Shown: one piece after another, positions 51,239-59,900 of the stretch
Layout of the letters: the number at the start of each line of letters is the position of its first letter
How positions within the stretch are numbered: the first letter of the stretch is position 1
Assembly: GCF_002831665.1 (NCBI RefSeq)
Contig: NZ_CP025118.1
Coordinates: forward strand, 3,100,001 to 3,164,000
Length of the DNA stretch: 64,000 bases
Reading direction: 5' to 3'
DNA from: Lacinutrix sp. Bg11-31
GTDB taxonomy: Bacteria; Bacteroidota; Bacteroidia; Flavobacteriales; Flavobacteriaceae
Position numbers and translations under genes: made by a program
The notes under the pieces: model-generated
What the model was told of the DNA's origin: nothing
Databases searched by the model: none
What the model saw: the letters and a program-made list of their open reading frames with translations, nothing else

Positions 51239-51985
51239 ATGGAAGAACAGGATTATATTTTATTCGATAGCTATATAAATGAAGAATTATCTGCGGAAGA
51301 CACCCTAGATTTCGAAAATAGACTCGAAAACGATTCAGCATTTAAAAATAGTTTCAACACTTACAAAGAGCTTTCAATTTTTTTAGAAAATAAATTTGAA
51401 AATGAAGCTAAAACTGATGCTTTTAAAAAGAATTTAGAAAATATATCAAACACTCATTTTAATAAAGCTGAGACAATTGCTGAAGCACCAAAGAAATCTA
51501 AAGTGTTTAGATATGCAAAATTGGCCATGGCTGCAAGTGTTGTTCTCTTTATAGGGATCTTTGCTTTTAACCAATTTTCAACACCAACGTATTCAGATTT
51601 TAATACTCACGAACCTATGACGACTGTTAGAGGAGAAGGAAGCGTTAAAGATTTAATTCAAGCAACAAAAGCTTTTAATAATAAAGAGTACGAAAAGGCA
51701 AATGCATTATTAAAAACGGTGCTTGAAAACGATCCAGATAATAGCGAGTTACAATTATACTACGCCATTACAAATATCGAGTTAGATAATTTTAAAATAG
51801 CAGATGCAGAGTTAAATAAATTAATAAATGGCACATCTGCTTATAAAGATAGAGCATTGTGGTATTCAGCTTTAAGTAGATTGAAGCAAAAAAACATAGA
51901 CGCTACAATTGTTCTTTTAAAACAAGTTTCGGAAGAAGCAGACGATTATAAAGAGGCTCAAAAGTTGTTAGATAAATTAGAGTAA
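51239..51985 (+). CDS. Anti-sigma-like membrane protein with periplasmic TPRs
   Basis: 248 residues. Cytosolic N-terminus with the anti-sigma-like pattern FDSYINEELSAEDTLDFENRLENDSAFKNSFNTYKEL (about 8-45), one TM helix near 95-112 (AMAASVVLFIGIFAF), and periplasmic TPR repeats at about 145-248. Co-transcribed with the sigma factor (5-bp gap). Likely holds the sigma factor at the membrane and releases it when the periplasmic part is cut or bound. The CHAT protease nearby faces the same compartment. Confidence 0.8.
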   Translation: MEEQDYILFDSYINEELSAEDTLDFENRLENDSAFKNSFNTYKELSIFLENKFENEAKTDAFKKNLENISNTHFNKAETIAEAPKKSKVFRYAKLAMAASVVLFIGIFAFNQFSTPTYSDFNTHEPMTTVRGEGSVKDLIQATKAFNNKEYEKANALLKTVLENDPDNSELQLYYAITNIELDNFKIADAELNKLINGTSAYKDRALWYSALSRLKQKNIDATIVLLKQVSEEADDYKEAQKLLDKLE

Positions 51986-52012
51986 TATTTGCTTATTAAT
52001 AAACTAAGCTAA

Positions 52013-52057
52013 TGTCAGTTCGAGTGAAATTCTTTTTTAGAATTTTGTATCGAGAAC
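52013..52057. repeat. Dispersed repeat, family 1 (half copy)
   Basis: TGTCAGTTCGAGTGAAATTC then TTTTTTAG, AATTTTGTATCGAGAAC. The right half is missing. Confidence 0.8.
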
Positions 52058-52078
52058 ACTAAAAAAAAATAGAATAGC

Positions 52079-52110
52079 AAAAGTCATCATTAAACCGATG
52101 ACTTTTTTAT
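52079..52110 (+). terminator. Terminator after the sigma/anti-sigma operon
   Basis: AAAAGTCATC (52079-52088) with GATGACTTTT (52097-52106), T-run. It ends 10 bp before tatD. Confidence 0.85.
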
Positions 52111-52119
52111 TTTTACCAC

Positions 52120-52887
52120 ATGATTATTACAGATACACATACACATTTATATAGCGAAGCATTCGATGAAGATAGAGCAGAAATGATGCAACGCACATTA
52201 GAAGCTAAAGTTTCTAGACTATTTATTCCTGCAATAGACTCTACATATACAGCATCTATGCTGCAATTAGAAAAAGACTATCCTGAAAATGTTTTTTTAA
52301 TGATGGGTTTACACCCTACACATGTAAAAGATAATTATAAGGAGGAGTTGGCACATGTTGTAGAAATGTTAGACAAACATAAGTTCTATGCCGTTGGAGA
52401 AATAGGTATAGATTTATATTGGGATAAAAGCACCTTAGCAATACAGCAAGACGCTTTTAGATACCAAATACAATTAGCAAAACAACATAAACTACCTATA
52501 GTAATACATTGTCGTGAAGCATTCGATGAAATTTTCGAAATTTTAGAAGAAGAAAAAAGCGAAGACCTATATGGGATTTTTCATTGTTTTACTGGAACAT
52601 TAGAACAAGCACATCAAGCGATTTCCTATAATATGAAACTAGGAATTGGTGGTGTAGCGACTTTTAAAAATGGTAAAATAGATCAGTTTTTAAATGAAAT
52701 AGATTTAAAGCATATTGTTTTGGAAACCGACTCTCCTTATTTGGCACCTAAGCCTTTCCGCGGAAAGCGAAATGAAAGTAGCTACATATTAAAGGTAGTG
52801 GAGAAGCTTTCCGGAATCTATAATACTTCCGAAGAAAAAATTGCCGATATTACAACAGATAATTCTAAAGCCGTTTTTGGTGTTTAG
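52120..52887 (+). CDS. tatD: TatD family metal-dependent deoxyribonuclease
   Basis: 255 residues, full length. Metal ligands in DTHTHLY at the N-terminus, EIGIDLYW, IVIHCREAF near 130, HCFTG near 157, and the C-terminal signature ETDSPYLAPKPFRGKRNES. TatD proteins have 3'-5' exonuclease activity on DNA. Single gene or start of a pair with the asparaginase gene 43 bp downstream. Confidence 0.94.
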   Translation: MIITDTHTHLYSEAFDEDRAEMMQRTLEAKVSRLFIPAIDSTYTASMLQLEKDYPENVFLMMGLHPTHVKDNYKEELAHVVEMLDKHKFYAVGEIGIDLYWDKSTLAIQQDAFRYQIQLAKQHKLPIVIHCREAFDEIFEILEEEKSEDLYGIFHCFTGTLEQAHQAISYNMKLGIGGVATFKNGKIDQFLNEIDLKHIVLETDSPYLAPKPFRGKRNESSYILKVVEKLSGIYNTSEEKIADITTDNSKAVFGV

Positions 52888-52930
52888 TAACAACTAAACA
52901 ACCAATAACTCATCAATAAACGCGAAGCAC

Positions 52931-53962
52931 TTGACAAAAACAATCCCAAACATACTCCTTATATATACTGGTGGAACTATTGGTATGATTAAAGATCCAG
53001 AAACAGGAGCTTTACGTGCTTTCGATTTCGATAATTTATTGGTTCGTATTCCAGAGCTTAAGCTTTTAGATTGTAATATTGAAACCTTCTCTTTTGATAT
53101 TCCAATAGACTCAAGTAATATGGAACCTAAATATTGGGTAGAGATAGCTGAGGTTATAGAAAATAATTACGATTCTTTTGATGGTTTTGTAGTGTTACAT
53201 GGTAGTGATACTATGAGTTATACAGCATCTGCATTAAGCTTTATGCTTGAGCATTTAGCAAAACCAGTAATATTTACAGGCTCACAATTGCCAATTGGAG
53301 ATTTGCGTACAGATGCCAAAGAAAATTTAATAACCTCTATTCAAGTGGCTTCATTACAACATTATAGTAAGCCAATAATTAAAGAAGTGTGTTTGTATTT
53401 TGAATATAAATTATACAGAGCAAATAGGACTACAAAAATAAATGCAGAACATTTTGAAGCTTTTGCTAGTTTAAATTATCCGGATTTAGCAGAATCTGGT
53501 GTGCATTTAAAAATAAATAATGATGCGTTATTTAAGCCTAATGCTAGAAAAAACTTGTTAGTTCATAAGAATTTAGATAAAAATATTGCATTAATAAAAT
53601 TGTTTCCAGGCATTTCGGAACAATTATTGAGTAGTATTTTTAATACACCTAACTTAAAAGGTGTTATTATTGAAACTTATGGTGCAGGAAATTGTACAAC
53701 AGAAGATTGGTTTATTTCCTTATTAAAAGAAAACATAAAAAAAGGAATACATATTATTAATATTACACAATGTTCTGGAGGTAGTGTAATGATGGGACAA
53801 TATGAAACTAGTGAAAAACTAAAAAAAATAGGTGTAATTTCTGGAAAAGACATTACAACCGAAGCAGCAGTAAGTAAACTAATGTATTTGTTAGGACAAA
53901 ACATTGCACCTAACTTGTTCAAAACCATATATGAAACAGCTTTAAGAGGAGAAATGACTTAA
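52931..53962 (+). CDS. ansA: Type I (cytosolic) L-asparaginase
   Basis: 343 residues with a TTG start; the conserved N-terminus (ILLIYTGGTIGM with the nucleophile Thr near 14) follows directly, so no better start exists. The second catalytic motif is VVLHGSDTMSYTASAL near 87-102. Hydrolyses asparagine to aspartate and ammonia in the cytosol. No signal peptide. Confidence 0.93.
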   Translation: MTKTIPNILLIYTGGTIGMIKDPETGALRAFDFDNLLVRIPELKLLDCNIETFSFDIPIDSSNMEPKYWVEIAEVIENNYDSFDGFVVLHGSDTMSYTASALSFMLEHLAKPVIFTGSQLPIGDLRTDAKENLITSIQVASLQHYSKPIIKEVCLYFEYKLYRANRTTKINAEHFEAFASLNYPDLAESGVHLKINNDALFKPNARKNLLVHKNLDKNIALIKLFPGISEQLLSSIFNTPNLKGVIIETYGAGNCTTEDWFISLLKENIKKGIHIINITQCSGGSVMMGQYETSEKLKKIGVISGKDITTEAAVSKLMYLLGQNIAPNLFKTIYETALRGEMT

Positions 53963-54144
53963 AATTAACGACGAAAATTTGAGCCTTAACTTTTTTTTCG
54001 TTTAATTTGAAACCGGAAAACTAATTAAATAAAGTAGTGCTTAAGTAAGAAATTTATAAAAGCACTGTTAATATTTTATTTTTTACTTCCTTTTTTTTTA
54101 TATCTTTAACACTTTAACTAATTAATAAAATTAAGATCACAAAC

Positions 54145-54915
54145 ATGAAAAGATTATTTTCTATCCTAGCCATAGTATTTTTAATGACATTTGGCACAGC
54201 TAATGCAACTACGAACGCAGCAACTATTGCTACGACTGTTGCAACTACTCAAGATGCAGCAGCAACTGATGATGCAGCAGAAGAATTAACGTTCCACCAA
54301 GAACTTAAAAAACGTTTTATTGAAGGTGGTCCAGGTTTTATGGGTATTGTATTATTATGTTTAATTCTAGGATTAGCAATTGCTATTGAAAGAATTATCT
54401 TTTTAAACTTATCGTCTACAAATACGAAGAAATTAACTCAAAATGTTGAAGATGCACTACAGTCAGGTGGTATTGAGGCAGCAAAAGAAGTTTGTAGAAA
54501 CACAAAAGGTCCTGTGGCATCTATATTCTATCAAGGTTTAGATAGAGCTGACGATAGCTTAGAATCTGCTGAAAAAGCTGTTGTAGCTTACGGTGGAGTT
54601 CAAATGGGACAATTAGAGAAAAACGTATCTTGGATTTCATTATTTATCTCATTAGCACCAATGCTTGGGTTTATGGGTACAGTAATAGGTATGATTCAAG
54701 CCTTCGATAAAATTCAGTCTGCAGGTGGAATGGATGCAACGTTAGTAGCAGGTGGTATTAAAGTAGCCTTACTAACAACTGTATTTGGTCTTGTTGTAGC
54801 AATTATATTACAAGTTTTTTATAACTACATTGTAGCAAAAATTGATAGTATTGTAAATGATATGGAAGATTCTTCTATCACATTAATGGATATGTTATCG
54901 AAATATAAAAAATAA
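54145..54915 (+). CDS. exbB: MotA/TolQ/ExbB proton channel family protein
   Basis: 256 residues. A signal-peptide-like N-terminus (MKRLFSILAIVFLMTFGTANA) and an Ala/Thr-rich stretch come before TM1 (FMGIVLLCLILGLAIAIERIIFL, about 67-92). TM2 and TM3 follow in SLFISLAPMLGFMGTVIGMIQAF and GGIKVALLTTVFGLVVAIILQVFYNYIV. These form the proton channel unit of TonB/Tol systems. The extra N-terminus is common in Bacteroidetes ExbB. First gene of a five-gene run with two ExbD genes. Confidence 0.88.
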   Translation: MKRLFSILAIVFLMTFGTANATTNAATIATTVATTQDAAATDDAAEELTFHQELKKRFIEGGPGFMGIVLLCLILGLAIAIERIIFLNLSSTNTKKLTQNVEDALQSGGIEAAKEVCRNTKGPVASIFYQGLDRADDSLESAEKAVVAYGGVQMGQLEKNVSWISLFISLAPMLGFMGTVIGMIQAFDKIQSAGGMDATLVAGGIKVALLTTVFGLVVAIILQVFYNYIVAKIDSIVNDMEDSSITLMDMLSKYKK

Positions 54916-54945
54916 GCTATTAACTAATTTTAAAAACATAAGATT

Positions 54946-55419
54946 ATGCATAAGATTTTAAAAATAGTTGTAGCAGTACTAAGTTTAGTAGGTATTATTG
55001 GACTTGCACGTATTATAATGAAAGGTGAAGAGGAAGCGAAAGCTATTATTTCTTCAGGTAATGGCGTTTTGTTTGAGACAATGTCTTCGGTAGCATACAT
55101 AGTATTAGCTATAACACTAGCATTAGTAGTATTCTTCGTATTTAAAAACCTGTTTACAGGCGGAGGAAACATTAAAAACACTTTAATAGGAGCAGGTGCT
55201 TTTGTAGCTGTATTAATTATAGGTTACTTAGTTTCTGGAGGAGATCCTTTAGTAGGTAAAGAATGGCCAGTAATGGGTAAAGTATATGCTTACGATGATG
55301 TTTTTGCTACAGAAGGAGAATCAAGATTTGTAGGAGGTGGTTTAGTATCCTTTTATATATTAAGTGTGGTTGCAATTTTAGCAATGGTATTTTCAGGAGT
55401 TAAAAAATTAATTAAATAA
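54946..55419 (+). CDS. Multi-pass membrane protein in the ExbBD operon
   Basis: 157 residues with four TM helices (about 4-22, 44-68, 82-100, 132-150). Found between exbB and exbD; 30-bp gap upstream and 2 bp downstream. Such a gene is typical at this place in Flavobacteriaceae and has no known function. A part in the assembly or energising of the ExbB/ExbD complex is an inference from position only. Confidence 0.7.
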   Translation: MHKILKIVVAVLSLVGIIGLARIIMKGEEEAKAIISSGNGVLFETMSSVAYIVLAITLALVVFFVFKNLFTGGGNIKNTLIGAGAFVAVLIIGYLVSGGDPLVGKEWPVMGKVYAYDDVFATEGESRFVGGGLVSFYILSVVAILAMVFSGVKKLIK

Positions 55420-55421
55420 TT

Positions 55422-56057
55422 ATGGCAAAAAGATCAGCACCAGAAGTTAATGCAGGCTCTATGGCTGACATTGCCTTCTTATTACTTATTTTCTTTCTAG
55501 TAACAACAGATATAGCAACAGATTCTGGTTTAAGTAGAAAGTTACCACCTTGGGATGATACAGAACAAGAAGCTGTTGTTATTAAGGAGAAGAATATATT
55601 TGCACTTACTTTAAATAGTAACAATGATATTTTATTAACCTCTGGAGGAGATTCAGAAATTGTTGCACTTGAAGATTTAAGAGTTGCAACTGTGAAGTTT
55701 CTTGATAATGGAGGTGGAGAAGGAAAAGATGCTTGCGCAAGATGTAAAGGAGCTGGTGATAAAGCCTCTTCAGATAATCTAATCAAAGCAGTTATTTCTT
55801 TAGCAAACGATAGACTTACTGAATACAAAACGTATATAGCTGTGCAAAATGAAATTTTAGCAGCGTATAACGATATTAGAAATCGTGAGTTTGTAAAGGA
55901 TTATCCTAATGCTCAAATGAATTTTGTTCAAGCTAACGAAATGTATTTAGATCCAAGTACAGAAGCAAAGGTCAAGGATAAGTTAAAATTGAAGTTAGAA
56001 GCAATTAAAGAAGCTGTACCTCAAAAGTTCTCTGAAGCTGAAGCAAAAAGAAATTAA
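55422..56057 (+). CDS. exbD: ExbD/TolR-type biopolymer transport protein (1)
   Basis: 211 residues. N-terminal KRSAPEVNAGSMADIAFLLLIFFLVTTDI holds the TM helix with the conserved Asp (near 16). The periplasmic domain is longer than in classic ExbD (about 140 residues). It carries CARCKG (105-110), a CxxC that could form a disulfide, and a helical extension after it. Works with ExbB to convert the proton gradient into motion of a TonB-type partner. Second ExbD follows after 18 bp. Confidence 0.85.
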   Translation: MAKRSAPEVNAGSMADIAFLLLIFFLVTTDIATDSGLSRKLPPWDDTEQEAVVIKEKNIFALTLNSNNDILLTSGGDSEIVALEDLRVATVKFLDNGGGEGKDACARCKGAGDKASSDNLIKAVISLANDRLTEYKTYIAVQNEILAAYNDIRNREFVKDYPNAQMNFVQANEMYLDPSTEAKVKDKLKLKLEAIKEAVPQKFSEAEAKRN

Positions 56058-56075
56058 CAAGTTAACATAAACACT

Positions 56076-56552
56076 ATGTCTAAATTTAAAAAGAAAAAAG
56101 ATGGAGGTTTACCTCCAATATCAACAGCATCTTTACCAGATATTGTATTTATGCTTCTGTTTTTCTTTATGGTAGCTACTGTAATTAAAGAGGATAATTT
56201 AATAATCCAAAATAGTTTACCTAAAGCAAACCAGATTGAGAAATTAGATAAAAAGAAGCCTATAAGTTATATTTATATTGGAAAACCAAGTCCAAATTAT
56301 ATAGACACTTATGGTACAGAGGATAGAATACAATTAAACGATAAGTTGCAAAGTGTTGAGCAGGTTCAAGCATTTATTGCTGCTGAACGTGCTGCATTAG
56401 CAGAAGAGTTAGTGCCAACACTTACTGTTTCTCTTAAAGTAGATAGAGATGCAAAAATGGGAGTGTTAACAGATGTTAAGCAAGAATTACGTAAAACGAA
56501 TGCGCTTAAAATTAACTACACTACTAAAAAAGGTGATGCACTTAGTAATTAG
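56076..56552 (+). CDS. exbD: ExbD/TolR-type biopolymer transport protein (2)
   Basis: 158 residues. Basic start (MSKFKKKKDGGLPPISTASLPDIVFMLLFFFMVATVI) with the TM Asp near 22, and a periplasmic domain ending in KVDRDAKMGVLTDVKQELRKTNALKINY, the ExbD fold. Shorter than its neighbour and without Cys. The presence of two ExbD types suggests a heteromeric complex. A strong terminator follows. Confidence 0.87.
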   Translation: MSKFKKKKDGGLPPISTASLPDIVFMLLFFFMVATVIKEDNLIIQNSLPKANQIEKLDKKKPISYIYIGKPSPNYIDTYGTEDRIQLNDKLQSVEQVQAFIAAERAALAEELVPTLTVSLKVDRDAKMGVLTDVKQELRKTNALKINYTTKKGDALSN

Positions 56553-56576
56553 TAAAACATACTCTTAATTTTATAT

Positions 56577-56610
56577 AAAGGCGTTTTGAAATATTCAAAA
56601 CGCCTTTTAT
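56577..56610 (+). terminator. Terminator of the ExbBD operon
   Basis: AAAGGCGTTTTGAA (56577-56590) with TTCAAAACGCCTTT (56594-56607): a 14-bp perfect stem. Confidence 0.9.
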
Positions 56611-56736
56611 TTGTTTTAAACATTCCTATTTAAGTATCTTGTTATTTGTAATTCGAGCATGTTAAAAGTTTATTATTGTAAACAAATGTTTAATAACAAA
56701 CGACATGTGACTATAGAAAACAATAAATATAAATAC

Positions 56737-57441
56737 ATGAAATCTATAATATTATTTTTTTGTCTTTGTTTTGTCACTACATATTCTTTTTCTCAAGAAG
56801 AATTTAGTAAAAGCGCTCAAGAAGTAGACTCTTTATATAAGGAAGATCAGTTTTATTTTGGACTAACATATAACCTTATTGGTAAAAAGCCAAGTGGATT
56901 GACGCAAAGTGGCTTTTCCGGAGGTTTCCACTTTGGTTATACTAAAGATATGCCAATTAATAAAAGACGGAACAAAGCTATTGGAATAGGATTAGGTCTG
57001 TCTTTTAATTCATTCAACCAAAACTTACAAATTACAGAAGACTCTAAAGGTGATGCACAATTTCAAATTATAGATGCTTCCGAAATAACTTTCACTAAAA
57101 ACAACTTTGCTACTTATATGGTAGAAATGCCTATTGAGTTTAGATGGCGAACATCTACAGCAACAGATTATAAGTTTTGGCGTATTTATTCCGGCTTTAA
57201 ATTAGGTTACGTCTTTGCTAATAATTCTAAATTTGAAGGTTCTCCACAAAATATTAAGCTTAAAAATATTAGTGCTATTAATAATGTGCAATATGGATTA
57301 ACATTGGGAGCTGGTTATAATACTTGGAATTTTTATTTGTATTATGCACTAAACCCTATTTTTAATGATAAAGCCAAAATAGACAATAAAGTAATAGATG
57401 CAAATGCTATTAAAATTGGTCTTATGTTCTATATTTTATAG
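56737..57441 (+). CDS. Outer-membrane beta-barrel protein (PorT/porin family)
   Basis: 234 residues from the ATG at 56737, which starts a signal peptide (MKSIILFFCLCFVTTYSFSQ); the earlier ATG at 56659 adds 26 polar residues. The mature part alternates beta strands (FYFGLTYNL, GFSGGFHFGYTK, IGIGLGLSFNSF, GFKLGYVFANNS, GLTLGAGYNTW) and ends in aromatic IGLMFYIL. It belongs to the 8-stranded PorT/OMP_b-brl group. A role in type IX secretion cannot be assumed. It has its own transcript after the ExbBD terminator; stop overlaps the convergent gene by 6 bp. Confidence 0.75.
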   Translation: MKSIILFFCLCFVTTYSFSQEEFSKSAQEVDSLYKEDQFYFGLTYNLIGKKPSGLTQSGFSGGFHFGYTKDMPINKRRNKAIGIGLGLSFNSFNQNLQITEDSKGDAQFQIIDASEITFTKNNFATYMVEMPIEFRWRTSTATDYKFWRIYSGFKLGYVFANNSKFEGSPQNIKLKNISAINNVQYGLTLGAGYNTWNFYLYYALNPIFNDKAKIDNKVIDANAIKIGLMFYIL

Positions 57442-58041
57442 CCAATAGCTTAAGACTAATAACTGTGGGAATAACCCAATACAGAACCCGAAAATTAATT
57501 CGACATTAGTATGCGCTTTTAAATGTAATCTTGAGGAGGCAATTGCTCCAGCAATTAAACAAAAGAGCGCCAAAGATCCATTTAAGTTTTTGCCAAAATG
57601 AAGAGAAATACCAATAGCAAACATAAATACTCCTGCTATTGCTATCATGTGAATACTAGCTTTGAATTTTAAGATGGCTAATACTAAGCAAATAATGGTT
57701 GACATTAATATGCCTATAAAGAAAAAATACAATTCTATTATTTGATTTGAAGGCAATACACGTATTATTATTAAAATACATATAATAATATTTAAGGACA
57801 ACGGAATAATGCGTTCTTTGGTAGTTTTTAGATAAATAGACTTTGTTTTACCTATAGTTTTTAATAAATAATAAAGTAGAATTGGAAGTACAATAGTAAG
57901 TATTGTAAGTGAAATAATTTTTGCTTCTTTTACCTCTTGAGGTATAAATCTAGGAGACTTCGAGAAATAGAAAATAACACCTAAAAGCGGCATTATTATA
58001 GGATGAAAGATGAAGGAAATACTTTTTAGTAGCCAATTCAA
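57436..58041 (-). CDS. PAP2-like membrane protein
   Basis: 201 residues with about six TM helices. The C-terminal ASSRLHLKAHTNVELIFGFCIG near 166-187 resembles the SRxxxxxH motif of PAP2 phosphatases, while the earlier KxxxxxxRP and PSGH motifs are missing or weak (LKTTKERIIP). It may be a non-catalytic or diverged member. Flavobacterial relatives are often found at this place. Function not settled. Confidence 0.6.
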   Translation of the reverse strand: MNWLLKSISFIFHPIIMPLLGVIFYFSKSPRFIPQEVKEAKIISLTILTIVLPILLYYLLKTIGKTKSIYLKTTKERIIPLSLNIIICILIIIRVLPSNQIIELYFFFIGILMSTIICLVLAILKFKASIHMIAIAGVFMFAIGISLHFGKNLNGSLALFCLIAGAIASSRLHLKAHTNVELIFGFCIGLFPQLLVLSYWL

Positions 58042-58303
58042 ACCAAAGCTATTTGTTAATTAATTCTTTAATTATATGTTTTTTGAGAATTGTCTTTATC
58101 TCTTCTTTATACACAATAATTTTATTCAAAGTTATAAAATATATGTATATAATTGATAGCTTATTGATTTATCTAATAAACAGAGTTTAGTAGAAGCTTT
58201 TTTTTAGACATATTAAACTTCACTTAATGGTTTTTTAATTTTTAGAAAACGGCTAATTTTTCAACACTAAAATAATTGATACATTTCTAAAAAGAACAAA
58301 TTA

Positions 58304-59782
58304 TTAAGACTCGAACTTTGTGTTCAATTCTTCAACTAAGTTTTTAATTTTTTGATTTTTAGCTTTTCTATCCAAAATAATTGCAGGAGCTTGTCTAACC
58401 TTACAGTTTTCAACCATACAACGTTGGCAGGTTACTCCTACATTTTGAGTTGTAATTTTAGGGTCTGATAAAAATTTGAGCTTGCGTTGTAATTGCTTGT
58501 TAATTAGTAAACCAACACTTATACTTCGATATTGATTCGCTTTAAAAGGATCTCTAGTTGCAGAGGATAACACCAGGTATTTCATGCCATCATCTTGGTA
58601 ATTAGAAATCTGCATATCGAACACATGTTCTTTTTTACTCTTACTTATATCTTCAAGCATTTTTATAGACACCCAGCGTCTACAATAATGCTCATTAGTT
58701 TCGTTTGCATGTGGCGAATGCTGGTGAGACAAATGCAGTTCTTTTTTAAGGTGGAATTTATTACTTTTCGCTTTATGCGTAAATCTTAAAAAGAACAAAT
58801 TTTGAATATTAAATTCTTTGGGTAAAATATTAGTTAAGCGTTGGTAAAACGATTCTGGTGAAGCATTATAAGAATCTATAGCTTTTATAAATAATGGTAT
58901 GTTAAAAGTCTTTTTTTCAAATATATCGGTAAGTTGCTTCTTTATTTTTTCATTAGAAATAATTAAAGCACCTGCAAAATATGAAGCATAAAAATTATTC
59001 AAAACCTGATCAAAAGTGTCAAACTTTATCCATGGAAAAGTATATAAACGCTCTTTTGTTTCTAGAAAATTATAGGCTAATTCTTTTGCGTAAATAAAGG
59101 TGCGTTGTGATTCGTCTATCTTATTATTAAGTAATAATGTTTTAGTTTTTGAAACTAAAACCGAACGTAAACTATCTAAATCCTCATATTTATTAAGCTC
59201 CTCCTTTACAATAGTATAACCATACTCTTCAACTAGAATCTCTTCTAAATCTTTAGAAGTTATTATTTCATTTAAATTTAACTGATATGCTTTAGCAAAA
59301 TGCAAAACACTTACCTCTAAGTCTTCAAAATAATTATTATTAGCCTCCTGAAAAGAACGCACAGAAGCAAGATAAAAACTTTCTTTACTAAAACTGTAAT
59401 GCTGTGCAATTTCAATTATAGTACTAATAAATGCATTTACTTTTACTGGTGCATTTGCAACAATATCTATTAATTTACTTTCTTTAATTCCAAAAAGTTC
59501 TAAAGGTATTTCTTTTAAAATTTTAGACTGCAATAAATCACCAATTGGAGCTAGGTTTTTATCTAGCTTTAAAGACACCATTTGGTCGTAAGGCACATCT
59601 AATCTTTCAGATAGAATAGCAATTTTATCTGGTTTAGGATATTTTTTACCATTTTCTATTTCATTTAAATACGACTTAGATAAGCCAGAAAGTTTAGACA
59701 AACCAAACAAGGATAATTTCCTGTCAGTCCTTATCTGTTTTAGTTTCAGTCCAAAAATAAGTTTTATATAGTCTTCTTCCAT
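58304..59782 (-). CDS. XRE-type regulator with short-chain acyl-CoA (DUF2083) domain, RamB/PrpR-like
   Basis: 492 residues from the ATG at 59782. The HTH lies at about 10-65 (LKQIRTDRKLSLFGLSKLSG, then KSYLNEIENGKKYPKP). A middle region has IrrE-like features. The C-terminal domain includes TCQRCMVENCKVRQAPAI near 440-457, the Cys cluster of DUF2083. RamB and PrpR of Actinobacteria share this layout and control glyoxylate or propionate genes in response to acyl-CoA. It is divergent from aceB, with three GCGAA sites between, and so is the likely regulator of the glyoxylate bypass. Confidence 0.85.
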   Translation of the reverse strand: MEEDYIKLIFGLKLKQIRTDRKLSLFGLSKLSGLSKSYLNEIENGKKYPKPDKIAILSERLDVPYDQMVSLKLDKNLAPIGDLLQSKILKEIPLELFGIKESKLIDIVANAPVKVNAFISTIIEIAQHYSFSKESFYLASVRSFQEANNNYFEDLEVSVLHFAKAYQLNLNEIITSKDLEEILVEEYGYTIVKEELNKYEDLDSLRSVLVSKTKTLLLNNKIDESQRTFIYAKELAYNFLETKERLYTFPWIKFDTFDQVLNNFYASYFAGALIISNEKIKKQLTDIFEKKTFNIPLFIKAIDSYNASPESFYQRLTNILPKEFNIQNLFFLRFTHKAKSNKFHLKKELHLSHQHSPHANETNEHYCRRWVSIKMLEDISKSKKEHVFDMQISNYQDDGMKYLVLSSATRDPFKANQYRSISVGLLINKQLQRKLKFLSDPKITTQNVGVTCQRCMVENCKVRQAPAIILDRKAKNQKIKNLVEELNTKFES

Positions 59783-59804
59783 AATAGCAAATATAAGCTT
59801 TTTG

Positions 59805-59851
59805 GCGAACATTAATTTTTAGCGAAAAAACACTTTTAGCGAACGTTCGCT
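59805..59851. promoter_or_regulatory. Three-site operator between the RamB-like regulator and aceB
   Basis: GCGAA begins at 59805, 59822 and 59839, i.e. 17 bp apart each time. The last is part of the perfect palindrome AGCGAACGTTCGCT (59838-59851). The sites cover the space between the two start codons (59782 and 59901). Confidence 0.6.
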
Positions 59852-59900
59852 TGTTTTATTAAAAAGTTTGTTATACTATTGTGCTATAAATTAGAACAGT

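Noticed and set aside
52750..52775. CTTTCCGCGGAAAGCG in tatD as an inserted repeat
   Set aside because: It encodes the conserved TatD signature PFRGKRNE, so the palindrome is explained by the protein.
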